DNA of 64,000 bases from Aquidulcibacter paucihalophilus (lineage in GTDB: Bacteria; Pseudomonadota; Alphaproteobacteria; Caulobacterales; Aquidulcibacteraceae). Location: contig NZ_NCSQ01000144.1 of NCBI RefSeq assembly GCF_002105465.1, positions 1 to 64,000 on the forward strand, read 5' to 3'. The notes under the pieces were generated by a model. That model was given only the letters and a program-made list of their open reading frames with translations, was not told the DNA's origin and made no database searches. Of this stretch, positions 42,323-51,377 are shown piece by piece. How positions within the stretch are numbered: position 1 is the stretch's first letter; each line of letters begins with the position of its first letter. The position numbers and the translations under genes were made by a program.

Positions 42323-42958
42323 ATGCCACAAGGTAAGTTGAGTACTCGGCCCGCGGTCGCCGCTCAGGACCGTGCTGAGCGAATTCTTATCGAAGCTACG
42401 CGATTATTTACCGAAAATGGTTATGCAGGCACACGGATGTCTGACATTGCATCCGCAATTGGCGTAACAAAGCCGATCGTCTATCGTTACTTTGACTCAA
42501 AGCAGGTATTGTTTGAAGCCTTGGTGCGGCGCGTTTTGGCGGACCAAATCGAAGGCGCATGCCGTTTGATCGACGAACATCGTGGTCCGACTAAGCCCCT
42601 GTTGAACCAATTGGTCCGCGACGCCCGCATTGCTTTGAGTGCGCCTGGTGCGCTCGCGCCATGGCGGATCGCTGTGGGTGAAGCAGATCGTTTCCCTGAT
42701 CTAGCCGCCTTCTTGCGCCATGGCTTTATCGATCCTGTCGAGGCATCAATCAAGAATTTGTTCGAGCGCTCTCTGGCAGCTAATGAGACCCAGGGTGCCA
42801 ATGCTGCCACGCTGACGCGATTGTTCTGTGCACCGATTGCGGCCGTGGCCATGATGATGGCAACCTTTGGCGAAGCCGAAGAAGCGCAGTTTGATGTGGA
42901 TGCCTTCTTAGCAGCGCATGTTGAGGGCTTCTGGCGCGGCTGGGCTGTAAAGCCCTAG
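42323..42958 (+). CDS. TetR/AcrR-family transcriptional regulator
   Basis: The protein has about 211 residues from ATG 42323, with GGTGGAGG 7 nt ahead; the longer in-frame start gives an unrelated N-terminus. The HTH is RAERILIEATRLFTENGYAGTRMSDIASAIGVTKPIVYRYFDSKQVLFEALVRRVL. The C-terminal ligand domain is all-helical, without a recognised subfamily pattern. It stands alone, with the GT2 gene converging on it 3 bp away. Targets are unknown; a Fur-box-like site upstream suggests iron control of its expression. Confidence 0.9.
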   Translation: MPQGKLSTRPAVAAQDRAERILIEATRLFTENGYAGTRMSDIASAIGVTKPIVYRYFDSKQVLFEALVRRVLADQIEGACRLIDEHRGPTKPLLNQLVRDARIALSAPGALAPWRIAVGEADRFPDLAAFLRHGFIDPVEASIKNLFERSLAANETQGANAATLTRLFCAPIAAVAMMMATFGEAEEAQFDVDAFLAAHVEGFWRGWAVKP

Positions 42959-42961
42959 GGC

Positions 42962-43726
42962 CTAGCGGCCTAGGCGGCGCTCCCAATGCTTGGCAAGGCG
43001 CAAATAACGGTAAAAAGCGTAATTCATGGCCGTCATGAAACCATAAAGGCCGCGCACAAAATGGCGCCGCGTGACATAAGCCTTTAAGAAAGCAAGCGGG
43101 AATTCCACCACTAAACGCAAGGCACTAATGTTGCGACCTTTGCGGTCTAAGTCATTCGCTTGCATATCCGCATAAGCATTTAACTTGATCAATTCGTGAC
43201 CCAACGAGCGGATGGATCGATGCTCAATTACGCCAACAAGCCGCTTAATCGGTGTACCTTTAACAATATCCACCCGATCATGTACCGGCGAGGCTGAGTA
43301 GCGCCCGACCGTTTTGTGGTAGAATCGAACCGGGCTTAAGCGAAAGGCCCAAGGATGGGGGCGAGCTTCGCCGGGAAACATCTCAATGATGTCGGTTTCA
43401 TAACCGCAAGGTGCCAGATCAGGTTGGCTGAAGACCGTACGAATAGCATCTGCCAACTCTGGCGTCACAACCTCATCGGCATCGACATTAAGCATCCAGT
43501 CATGGCGGCATTGATCTTCGCCGAATTGCTTTTGCAAACCATAACCCGGCCACGGATTAAAGATTACGCGTGCCCCCAAGCCTTCTGCGAGCTCTTGTGT
43601 GCCGTCGGTGGAGCCAGAATCAATGACCACAATATCGTCTGAAAGGCCACGCACAGACTCAAGCGTGGGCCCAATGCGATCAACCTCATTTTTGGCAATG
43701 ATAAAGATCGACAGGGGAAGTGACAT
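42962..43726 (-). CDS. glycosyltransferase family 2, WaaE/KdtX-like
   Basis: The enzyme has 254 residues. The GT-A core shows SIFIIAKNEVDRIGPTLESVRGLSDDIVVIDSGSTDGTQELAEGLGARV and the DxD-type NVDADEVVTPELADAI. RHDW, GYGLQKQFGEDQ and the later LVVEFPLAFLKAYVTRRHFVRGLYGFMTAMNYAFYRYLRLAKHWE segment match LPS-core or lipid-linked glucosyltransferases of the WaaE/KdtX type. A glycan-modifying role in the envelope is likely. The gene is alone between regulators. Confidence 0.88.
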   Translation of the reverse strand: MSLPLSIFIIAKNEVDRIGPTLESVRGLSDDIVVIDSGSTDGTQELAEGLGARVIFNPWPGYGLQKQFGEDQCRHDWMLNVDADEVVTPELADAIRTVFSQPDLAPCGYETDIIEMFPGEARPHPWAFRLSPVRFYHKTVGRYSASPVHDRVDIVKGTPIKRLVGVIEHRSIRSLGHELIKLNAYADMQANDLDRKGRNISALRLVVEFPLAFLKAYVTRRHFVRGLYGFMTAMNYAFYRYLRLAKHWERRLGR

Positions 43727-43892
43727 TGCGCGAATCCTTTAGGGCACCTATTCCCCTAGCAGAGGGCGAATATGCTCGTCGAGATGGATGGCTAGACAAG
43801 GCTTATGAGCTTCTCCACATTAGGAAACCGGATACAGGGTTCTATGTGGGGGGCTCAGCCCTCCTCGTGCTTGATGGGGGGAATCAGTCTCA

Positions 43893-44885
43893 ATGCCCTG
43901 CCGCGTCAAAAAAGCCTCCTTACCTGTTCGCTACTTGATTGACTTAGTCGGGCCTGAGGCTGCACGAGATTTGTTTAGCCTCTCGGCTCTCGAATGGCCA
44001 GGTGCAGACGCCTCGATCTCGTTTGAGCAAACCTGGACACTCCTCAATAATAACATTCGCCACAAGCAAGAAGAAACCCACAGCCTCGCTACGCGGCCGC
44101 ATCGCTTTGGAACGTTTGAAGTTTTGGCCTCAAGTATGAGCCAAGCTGATGACTTCGGCGACGGTCTGAGGCGCTTTCAAATTGCCTCAGAGTTATTCAA
44201 TTCTGAAATCATCCTACAGATTGATATGACTCGCAGCGGCTTGCGTCTTGCGGTCACCTGCCCCTCGATGGGGCACCCCTCTGGAGCGCTCTACAGCGAA
44301 CTTTGGATCATGGTGCTTCATTGCCTGTGCCTGTGGCTGACGGGCGAAGCCATTCATGTCCGCTGGATTGAACTGCCCCGGGGTGGAGCCGACGATCTAG
44401 GAACTATGCTGGGACTGCTTGATCGACCCATGCGCCTCGGCAACGCAGACGCGGTCGTAATCGTTTACATGGCAGAGGCAGCTTCTGCTAAGCTTCTGCC
44501 CCGCAAGATCCAACACTATGAAAGTGAAGCCGAAGCGATCTACAGGCGGCTGGCGAACGCCGCGTACCCACCGAGTAGAACGACTCCGGATCAGGACTTT
44601 GTCGACTTAGTCACAAAAGCCTTTGATTCTGGCCAGACCCATCAAAGTAGCATCGCCCGGCAATTGGGCGTAAGCGCAGCCACGCTACGCCGACATTTAA
44701 GTTTTCGAGGAACTTCCTTCCGCAGCCTTCTCGAAGCCCACCGACAGTGCCATGACCAAAGCCATAGTGCAGCACATGTTGTCGGCGAAGAGGCCGCCCA
44801 TCTCTTGGGCTATTCTGACAGTCGAAGCCTCCGCCGCGCGCGGCAAAGATGGCGGAACCAAGCCCTCGAGCAATCCCATAATTGA
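43893..44885 (+). CDS. AraC-family transcriptional regulator
   Basis: The regulator has 330 residues. The N-terminal half has the arabinose-binding-like domain of OruR-type AraC proteins (LPVRYLIDLVGPEAARDLFSLSALEW, then FGTFEVLASSMSQADDFGDGLRRFQIASELF). The C-terminal domain has one good HTH, SSIARQLGVSAATLRRHLSFRGTSFRSLLEAHR, and a shorter second one, AAHLLGYSDSRSLRRARQRW. The Shine-Dalgarno before ATG 43893 is weak (a G-run 11 nt upstream). It lies 91 bp ahead of a TonB receptor on the same strand, which it probably regulates. Confidence 0.85.
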   Translation: MPCRVKKASLPVRYLIDLVGPEAARDLFSLSALEWPGADASISFEQTWTLLNNNIRHKQEETHSLATRPHRFGTFEVLASSMSQADDFGDGLRRFQIASELFNSEIILQIDMTRSGLRLAVTCPSMGHPSGALYSELWIMVLHCLCLWLTGEAIHVRWIELPRGGADDLGTMLGLLDRPMRLGNADAVVIVYMAEAASAKLLPRKIQHYESEAEAIYRRLANAAYPPSRTTPDQDFVDLVTKAFDSGQTHQSSIARQLGVSAATLRRHLSFRGTSFRSLLEAHRQCHDQSHSAAHVVGEEAAHLLGYSDSRSLRRARQRWRNQALEQSHN

Positions 44886-44976
44886 GCGAAAATGTCCGCA
44901 TCACCTAAACGAAAGCGTCCTTCCCGAAGTCTGTAATCGCCCGCACTCTCTCAAGAAAAACGTGAGGGGAAATGCG

Positions 44977-47151
44977 ATGAAGACCAACCTACCAATCAGG
45001 CGCACCGGCTTAGTTCAAGGCACTGCATTGACACTGATCGCGTTAGGCGTGGCGGCAGGGCCAGCCTTGGCGCAGGAAGCAATGGAACCCGAAACCATTG
45101 TTGTGACCGCGCAAAAGCGCAGCACAATTCTGCTCGACACGGCCGAAACCTTAACAGCAATTGCGGGGAATGACTTGCGCATGACGGGAGGCGCAGGCTT
45201 CGCGGACCTCGGTGCCCAAGTACCAAGCCTCGCTTACACGTCGAACTTTGGCATCAGCCAAATCTATATTCGGGGCGTCGGTAACTCCTTTTTCAGTCCA
45301 GGTGGTGACCCTGGTGTCGCGCTACACAGTGATGGTGTCTATTTGTCGGACCAAGAGGCGACTGGGGTCGCCTTTCTCGATATCGCGCGGGTTGAAGTGC
45401 TACGTGGGCCGCAGGGTGCTCCTTATGGCCGCAATGCAACGGGTGGAGCAATCAACTTGGTGTCTAAGCGGCCGACAGAGAATTTTGAAGGCGAGGCCGT
45501 ATTGACCGCAGGGGACTTTGGTCGGCTCGAAGGGGCCTTAACGCTATCCGGCCCAATCACGGCCCGCGTGCGGGGTCGCTTGGCGGTTGAACACAAGGCC
45601 CTCGACGGTTTTGCAAGCAATACATTGGCTGCAGGCCCTGATCACTTTGATGATGAAGGCCTGACCTCTATGCGGGCTCAAATCGAAGCTGACATAGCCG
45701 GTGGCATCCTGCGCCTCGTCGTTTCCGGCCTCAAGCAAGACAACAATGGCCCAGCGCTTAAGATCCTACCAGATGTCTTCCCACAACCGGCTGAGTTTCT
45801 TTATGGCGTCAAGCCGCCTGCGGCACCGCGGATCCTAACTTCCGAAATTGGCACCAACGAGCGGGAAGTCAAAAGCTTGACTGGCGTTTATGAGCGCAGC
45901 TTTAAAACGTTTGAATTAACCGCGATCGCCGATATTCGCTCGAGCGACCGCGCGATCACATTTGACCAAGACGGCACAGCCCGCCCGGTGGCTGTCACGA
46001 CACTCGACACCCAAAGTGAACAGAAAAGCTTGGAAGTCTATGCCGCCTCTCAAAAGGGCAGCCGTCTTGAATGGTTGGTTGGGGCGACCGCTATGCAGTT
46101 CGACCAATCCCGCGTGACAACTGTACCCGGCCAGCTGCCGGGTACTTTTTTGAACCCGGTCCTACCCCTCAACTTCCCAATTCCATTTCGCTTTGCAGGC
46201 GGGGGCGACCTCGTTTCCAACTCATGGGCGACTTATGGAGAACTCGGGCTTAAACTGAATGATCAGGTGACCGTTCGCGGTGGTATCCGGTACAACTCCG
46301 ACGAAAAGAGAATAGATGAATTCCTCGACTTTTTCAGCTCGACAAAGGGATCACAGTCGAAATCTTGGTCGAAAGTTTCTGGAAAAGCGACTGCAGAGTG
46401 GCGACCACAAGAACGCATCCTGGTGTATGGCTCTGTCTCTTCTGGGTTTAAGGCGGGGGCGCTTAACTTAGGCGCATTTACACCAGCTGTTCGACCCGAA
46501 ACGATTGAAAATGCGGAGTTGGGCTTCAAGCTAACCGGAAGCGGCAAACGCCCATCACTTTCCCTTGCTATCTTCAACAGCAGCTATCGTGACCTCCAAG
46601 TCGTCCAGATCGGGCCTTTGAGCCAAATTCTTGCCAATGCCGCGGAAGCAACCATCCAAGGGATCGAAGGCGAAGCCAGTGTCCGGCCATCAAAGGAACT
46701 GACCCTTTCGGCCAACTTCTCATACCTAGATGCGAGCTTTGATCGCTTTTCAACAACAGACCCCCGGCGCGGCTTTGCGGCCTTCGACTTGAAGGGAAAG
46801 ACGCTGCCACTGGTCAGCGACTTCACCGGCGGGGTTCGGGTGCAATGGCGCAAGCCGCTTGCTAGCGGTGCTGTGGTGATGGCCAGTGGCGTAGCGTCGT
46901 GGCGATCAGACTTCTATTTCACTGAATTCAACACCCCGGACGCCTTACAAAAGGGCTATGGAAAAGTGGATATTGGCGTGAGCTGGACCTCGCCTAGTGG
47001 GGCCATGACCTTGTCTGCCTATGGCCGCAATCTGACCGATGAGACGACCTTGTCCAGCATGTCTGTGGTGTCGCCGCTCTTGGGTTCCTTACGCGTTGCC
47101 TCCTATGATCCGCCGCGTCATTTTGGCGTGTCGATCGCGCGAAGCTTCTAA
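44977..47151 (+). CDS. TonB-dependent receptor next to AraC and esterase genes
   Basis: The protein has about 724 residues, starting at ATG 44977 behind GAGGGG. Upstream in-frame starts run into the AraC gene. A signal peptide (MKTNLPIRRTG...AAGPALA) and TonB box (PETIVVTAQKRS) are followed by the plug: YTSNFGISQIYIRGVGNSFFSPGGDPGVALHSDGVYL, RVEVLRGPQGAPYGRNATGGAINLVSKRP. Later comes ILVYGSVSSGFKAGALNLGAF, and the last strand ends FGVSIARSF. An esterase follows after 12 bp, so the imported ligand may be an ester, perhaps a siderophore. The receptor class is certain; the ligand is not. Confidence 0.93.
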   Translation: MKTNLPIRRTGLVQGTALTLIALGVAAGPALAQEAMEPETIVVTAQKRSTILLDTAETLTAIAGNDLRMTGGAGFADLGAQVPSLAYTSNFGISQIYIRGVGNSFFSPGGDPGVALHSDGVYLSDQEATGVAFLDIARVEVLRGPQGAPYGRNATGGAINLVSKRPTENFEGEAVLTAGDFGRLEGALTLSGPITARVRGRLAVEHKALDGFASNTLAAGPDHFDDEGLTSMRAQIEADIAGGILRLVVSGLKQDNNGPALKILPDVFPQPAEFLYGVKPPAAPRILTSEIGTNEREVKSLTGVYERSFKTFELTAIADIRSSDRAITFDQDGTARPVAVTTLDTQSEQKSLEVYAASQKGSRLEWLVGATAMQFDQSRVTTVPGQLPGTFLNPVLPLNFPIPFRFAGGGDLVSNSWATYGELGLKLNDQVTVRGGIRYNSDEKRIDEFLDFFSSTKGSQSKSWSKVSGKATAEWRPQERILVYGSVSSGFKAGALNLGAFTPAVRPETIENAELGFKLTGSGKRPSLSLAIFNSSYRDLQVVQIGPLSQILANAAEATIQGIEGEASVRPSKELTLSANFSYLDASFDRFSTTDPRRGFAAFDLKGKTLPLVSDFTGGVRVQWRKPLASGAVVMASGVASWRSDFYFTEFNTPDALQKGYGKVDIGVSWTSPSGAMTLSAYGRNLTDETTLSSMSVVSPLLGSLRVASYDPPRHFGVSIARSF

Positions 47152-47163
47152 GGAATATCACCT

Positions 47164-48081
47164 ATGTCAAACCCAACCCGGTCCGCCTTACTGAATGGCA
47201 TGTTTGAACATCTGGCCACGCCGCCGGATGCCGCGGACCCGATTGAAGCAGCGCGCAAGCACGCAAATTTCTATGGCCGTGGCGAGGTAGGCCAGGGTCT
47301 AGCCAAATGCGGGCATGAATCAGTCGTCATCGGCCAGATTGCCGGTGAATGGCTGGTCCCACCTGATATGACTCCCGGTCATCGCATCGTGCATTTGCAT
47401 GGTGGAGGCTGGATTGCAGGGTCGCTTTCTAGCCATCGGGCAATGCTAGCCGAATTGGCGATGACAACCAGATGTGCGGTGCTTGCGATTGACTATAGCC
47501 TTGCGCCAGAGGCACCCTTTCCTAAAGGCCTAATGGATTGTGTTGCAGCGATAGGCTTTGCTGCCGGAACAGGCCCGGAAGGCCAAAAACCGGCAAGGGG
47601 ACTCTATGTTTCAGGGGATTCCGCTGGCGGGAATCTGGCTGCGGCGAGTGTCATCCAGATTAACCGAACGGGGGGACGAATACCGGATCGGCTGGTTCTG
47701 ATGAGCCCATTTTTGGCAACATCCGCCTTGCCAGCGCGCCTAAGTTGTCCTTCTCGCGATCCAGTGGTCAGTATTGAGGGCATGCAACATGTTCGGAGCG
47801 TCTATGCTGCAACGGCTGCGTCAAGTGATGCCTTGGTTGAACCACTCTGGGCCACACCAGCAGAATTAGCGGTCTTTCCGCCGACCCTAATACAGGTCAG
47901 CAGTGCAGAGACGCTGCGGGATCAAGCCATCGCATTTGCCGATGCGCTTTGGGCAGCCAATGTGGAAGCGCGTCTAAGTATTTGGCCCGGCTTGCCCCAT
48001 GTCTGGCAGCTATTTGTCGCATCGAGTTCAGATGCCCGCGCAGCTTTGGATGAAGCGGCGCAGTTTTTAGGAGCAAACTGA
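47164..48081 (+). CDS. HSL-family alpha/beta hydrolase (esterase)
   Basis: The esterase has 305 residues. The hormone-sensitive-lipase pattern is clear: oxyanion HLHGGGWIAGSLSSHRAMLAELA, nucleophile SGDSAGGNLAAAS (Ser near 157), acid in the QVSSAETLRDQ region and His in WPGLPHVWQLF. There is no signal peptide, so it acts in the cytoplasm. It follows the TonB receptor by 12 bp and is probably co-transcribed. It may hydrolyse an imported ester, for example a ferric siderophore or lactone. Confidence 0.9.
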   Translation: MSNPTRSALLNGMFEHLATPPDAADPIEAARKHANFYGRGEVGQGLAKCGHESVVIGQIAGEWLVPPDMTPGHRIVHLHGGGWIAGSLSSHRAMLAELAMTTRCAVLAIDYSLAPEAPFPKGLMDCVAAIGFAAGTGPEGQKPARGLYVSGDSAGGNLAAASVIQINRTGGRIPDRLVLMSPFLATSALPARLSCPSRDPVVSIEGMQHVRSVYAATAASSDALVEPLWATPAELAVFPPTLIQVSSAETLRDQAIAFADALWAANVEARLSIWPGLPHVWQLFVASSSDARAALDEAAQFLGAN

Positions 48082-48126
48082 TACCCGACCCTCGCTTCGA
48101 TCGGCCTATCGCCCTACATAGTGGCC

Positions 48127-49473
48127 ATGAGCGAAGATCGTGAGCGCAATCGATTAAGTGGCCGGCTGAGCCGTGCTGCCCGTGTTGGGGTCAATATGGG
48201 TGCGGCTGCGGCCACCTTTGGGGCCCAAAGGTTAGTAGGCGGCAGCGATGCGGACAAGACGATCGCCATGGCCCTGCGTCAAGCGCTTGGCAAAACACGC
48301 GGCCCTTTGATGAAGGTGGCGCAGATTCTGGCGACGATCCCTGACTTTCTGCCGCCCGAATATGCTGAGGAATTAGCCGCCCTCCAATCCAATGCCCCTG
48401 CCATGGGCTGGCCCTTCGTCAAACGACGCATGCGCGCTGAACTAGGACCTGAGTGGGAGAGCCGGTTTGCCAAGTTTGAGCGTGAGGCGGCCCATGCGGC
48501 TTCCCTCGGCCAAGTTCACCGGGCCACCTTGCATGATGGCCGTCTGGTTGCCTGTAAGCTGCAATATCCAGATATGGCGAGCGCAGTTGAGTCTGACGTC
48601 GCGCAGTTAAAGTCTCTACTCAGCCTATTTCGGACGTTTGAAAAATCGCTTGACCCCAGCGAGGCGGTTGAGGAAGTGACCGACCGCTTACGCGAAGAGC
48701 TCGACTACATGCGTGAGCGCCAGCATATGCGTCTTTATGGCGATCTCTTAGGTAGCCAACCCGATATTGCCTGCCCACAGCCGATTGACGAGCTGTCAAC
48801 CGGGCGGCTTTTGACCATGACCTGGCTTGATGGGGCACCGCTATTGACCTTTAAGCAAGCGCTTCAAGAAGAGCGTGACCGCATCGCGACCTTATTGTTC
48901 AAGGCTTGGTGGGTCCCCATGATGGCAACCGGGGTCATCCATGGCGACCCCCATTTGGGCAATTACTCTCTGACGCCGGGGGCTAACCGCCTCAATCTGC
49001 TTGACTTTGGCTGCGTTCGCATTTTCCCACCCCGCTTTGTGGCCGGTGTCGTGCAGCTTTATCTGTCGCTGGAGCGCAATGACTTTGACGGCACCATGGC
49101 AGCCTATGAAATTTGGGGATTTAAGGGACTTACGCGCAAACTAGCTGAAGTTCTAAACCTGTGGGCCCGGTTCATTTATGCGCCCTTGCTTGATAATCGG
49201 GTGCGCACCGTGGCCGATGGAATAGCGCCTGGCGACTATGGACGCAAAGAAGCGTTTGAAGTGCGTAATCTCTTGAAAGAGCACGGTCCCGTGACCATTC
49301 CGAGGGAGTTTGTGTTTATGGACCGCGCCGCCATCGGCTTAGGTGCGGCCTATTTGCATTTAGGGGCAAAGCTCAATTTCTATGAATTGTTCCAGAACTC
49401 GATTGCAGGCTTTGATGAAGCTGCCCTGGGTATTCGGCAAGATCAAGCACTTCAACGCGTCGGTCTGCGCTGA
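48127..49473 (+). CDS. ABC1/UbiB-family atypical kinase
   Basis: The protein has about 448 residues; ATG 48127 is preferred to the GTG at 48121, but neither has a strong ribosome site. The N-terminal motif that is KxGQ in most members reads LMKVAQILATIPDFLPPEYAEELAALQSNAPAMGW, so Gly is replaced by Ala. Kinase elements follow: AHAASLGQVHRATLHDGRLVACKLQYP (A-rich loop and Lys), GVIHGDPHLGNYSL and LLDFGCVRIF (the D-F-G equivalent). The family supports ubiquinone synthesis. Context gives no direct hint. Confidence 0.88.
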   Translation: MSEDRERNRLSGRLSRAARVGVNMGAAAATFGAQRLVGGSDADKTIAMALRQALGKTRGPLMKVAQILATIPDFLPPEYAEELAALQSNAPAMGWPFVKRRMRAELGPEWESRFAKFEREAAHAASLGQVHRATLHDGRLVACKLQYPDMASAVESDVAQLKSLLSLFRTFEKSLDPSEAVEEVTDRLREELDYMRERQHMRLYGDLLGSQPDIACPQPIDELSTGRLLTMTWLDGAPLLTFKQALQEERDRIATLLFKAWWVPMMATGVIHGDPHLGNYSLTPGANRLNLLDFGCVRIFPPRFVAGVVQLYLSLERNDFDGTMAAYEIWGFKGLTRKLAEVLNLWARFIYAPLLDNRVRTVADGIAPGDYGRKEAFEVRNLLKEHGPVTIPREFVFMDRAAIGLGAAYLHLGAKLNFYELFQNSIAGFDEAALGIRQDQALQRVGLR

Positions 49474-49539
49474 AACCGATCGGCGATTGACGCTAGGTCA
49501 CGACTTGCCCAAGCGCGCGCCTTAGGCCAAGTCAAAGAG

Positions 49540-50544
49540 ATGACCGAGGCCAGCCCACACAATCTTGTTCGTTCCGAATTATCCTCCGTGCCAGAAGTTG
49601 CTGACGGCAGCCGCGATAAAGGGCCACTAGAGCCCTATGGTGGGGAGCGCCCCCCATATCCAGCTTGGGCCTTGGACGCCATTGCGCATGCACCTGAGAT
49701 CACGCACTTCTACGTTGAAGGCGCGAAGATCGAAGTCTTGATGTGGGGGCAGATTGGCCAGCCAGGCGCATTACTCTTGCACGGCAATGGGGCTCATGCG
49801 GGTTGGTGGAGCTTCATTGCGCCCTTTCTCGCCAAGTCCGGCTATCGGGTGGCTGCACTTTCCTTTTCCGGCATGGGCGGATCAGACTGGCGCGAAACCT
49901 ATACGATGGATTTGTTTGCCGACGAAATATTGGGCGCATGTGCCAATGCAAGCTTGGCTGTGAGTGGTCAGCCCCCTGTCGTCATCGCTCATTCGTTTGG
50001 TGGCGTGCCCGCTATCTATACCGCGCTGAAGGCACCCCAGAAGGTTGGCGGACTAATCTTGCTCGACAGCCCAATCGAACCCCCAGGCGAAGAGTGGAAG
50101 GGCCCGCCAAAGCGAACAGCCCCCAATCGAATTTACCCCACGCTTAAGGATGGATTGGCGCGCTTTCGCCTCGCACCACCGCAGTCGTGCGACAACCATT
50201 GGGCCTTGGATCACATTGCGCGGGGCTCACTCAAGCAGGTGGAAGGTGGTTGGACTTGGCAGTTTGATCCATTTTTATGGAATAGTTTCACGCCTATGGT
50301 CATGTCGGAACGCGCCAGTCGGCTAAAGGTCCCCACCATCGTTATGCGAGGTGGTAACTCATTTTTGATGGAGGACCGCATCTTCTCTTATATGAAGACG
50401 ATTTTCCCAACCGGCACGGGCTTTGTCACCATTCCAGAAGCACAGCACCACCTGCCATTAGACCAGCCTCTGGCCACGATTGCCGCATTGGAATCCAGTT
50501 TGGCTGGCATCTCCATCTTGCCTAAGACCCCGATGCGCGGCTAA
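49540..50544 (+). CDS. alpha/beta hydrolase
   Basis: The protein has 334 residues. The core shows ALLLHGNGAHAGWWSFIAPFLAKSGYRVAALSFSGMGGSDW, the nucleophile elbow VVIAHSFGGVPA (Ser near 149), the acid near MRGGNSFLMEDR, and His in PEAQHHLPLDQP. The N-terminus (about 35 residues) is a poorly conserved leader without a signal sequence. It is 67 bp after the ABC1 gene. Substrate unknown. Family is certain; the specific reaction is not. Confidence 0.85.
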   Translation: MTEASPHNLVRSELSSVPEVADGSRDKGPLEPYGGERPPYPAWALDAIAHAPEITHFYVEGAKIEVLMWGQIGQPGALLLHGNGAHAGWWSFIAPFLAKSGYRVAALSFSGMGGSDWRETYTMDLFADEILGACANASLAVSGQPPVVIAHSFGGVPAIYTALKAPQKVGGLILLDSPIEPPGEEWKGPPKRTAPNRIYPTLKDGLARFRLAPPQSCDNHWALDHIARGSLKQVEGGWTWQFDPFLWNSFTPMVMSERASRLKVPTIVMRGGNSFLMEDRIFSYMKTIFPTGTGFVTIPEAQHHLPLDQPLATIAALESSLAGISILPKTPMRG

Positions 50545-50566
50545 GAGGGGCTAACGGAGAGTTCAT

Positions 50567-50875
50567 ATGGCCAGCCACGACGATCACTACACCCCCGGCG
50601 AAATGGATATCGCAGAGCAATCTGCCATGTATCAGTCGTTTTTGGTTGCGACCCAATGGGGCTGTGTACTGATCGCAGCGATGGTGGCCTGTATGGCCTT
50701 GATCTGGGGTGCAGATGTGCCTTGGCTGCAAGCGGTGTTGGGCTGTGGTGCATTGTCGGTTGTTGCGGGTCTCGCCATGAAAATGGGTGGGGCGTTCACA
50801 ATTACCTCGGTTTTGATCACCATCATCGGACTCATTTCGGGTGGCATCTCGACCGTTGTTGGCATGTTCATCTAG
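50567..50875 (+). CDS. aa3-type cytochrome c oxidase subunit IV
   Basis: The protein has 102 residues. The N-terminal segment HYTPGEMDIAEQSAMYQSFLVATQWGCVLI is the signature of this small subunit found in alphaproteobacteria, where a short soluble head (G-x-M-D-I-x-E-Q) precedes one membrane helix. Here the hydrophobic part is longer, with further helices. It starts 22 bp after the hydrolase. It would associate with the aa3 oxidase core encoded elsewhere. Confidence 0.88.
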   Translation: MASHDDHYTPGEMDIAEQSAMYQSFLVATQWGCVLIAAMVACMALIWGADVPWLQAVLGCGALSVVAGLAMKMGGAFTITSVLITIIGLISGGISTVVGMFI

Positions 50876-51014
50876 AGCGCCGCGCGAGCTGTAAGGGCTA
50901 GCCGCAAGGATAGACCGGAAAAGTCGCTCAAAAAGTCCCCTACCAATGCAGGTTAAGGACTGGCCTTTTGGCCAGAACCGGTTTTAAGTCTGACCGAAGC
51001 CATGGAGCCGTGTA

Positions 51015-51368
51015 TTGGCCAAAGTACAGATTGAAATAAATGGACGTCGATATGCGATTGGCTGCGATGAGGGCCAAGAAGAGCATGTGATGCGCTTGGC
51101 GCGTTATTTTGACGAGCATGTAAAGCGTTTGGCGAGTTCTGTCGGACAAATTGGGGATCAGCGCCTTTTCTTAATGGGTGCATTAATCGTTGCCGACGAG
51201 ATGCATGATTTAAAAGTTAGGCTCGACAAGGCCGAAGCGGAAATCGCCCGGCTGAGTGACGTGCGCGCCCAGGCCGCCCAAGCCGCCCAAGATCCATCCC
51301 CCGTTACAGCGCTTGATGGCGCTGCGGGCCGTCTAGAAGCCTTAGCAGCCCGGCTCGAGCAAGCTTAA
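51015..51368 (+). CDS. zapA: cell division protein ZapA
   Basis: The protein has 117 residues and starts at TTG 51015, with GGAG 8 nt ahead (51003-51006). It begins AKVQIEINGRRYAIGCDEGQEEHVMRLARYFDEHVKRLASSVG, the ZapA fold, with DQRLFLMGALIVADEMHDLK following. A coiled-coil tail (AEAEIARLSDVRAQAAQAAQ) is present, as expected for Z-ring-associated dimers. It should stabilise FtsZ filaments. The helicase gene converges on it 9 bp away. Confidence 0.9.
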   Translation: MAKVQIEINGRRYAIGCDEGQEEHVMRLARYFDEHVKRLASSVGQIGDQRLFLMGALIVADEMHDLKVRLDKAEAEIARLSDVRAQAAQAAQDPSPVTALDGAAGRLEALAARLEQA

Positions 51369-51377
51369 TCCTGCTTC

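Noticed and set aside
43720-43938. Short frame between the glycosyltransferase and the AraC gene, possible 5' part of a frameshifted AraC
   Set aside because: The AraC N-terminal domain is already complete from ATG 43893, and the frame overlaps the divergent gene start.
50960-50975. Hairpin CTGGCCTTTTGGCCAG as a terminator or 6S RNA near zapA
   Set aside because: No T-run follows, and no extended paired structure of 6S type is visible.
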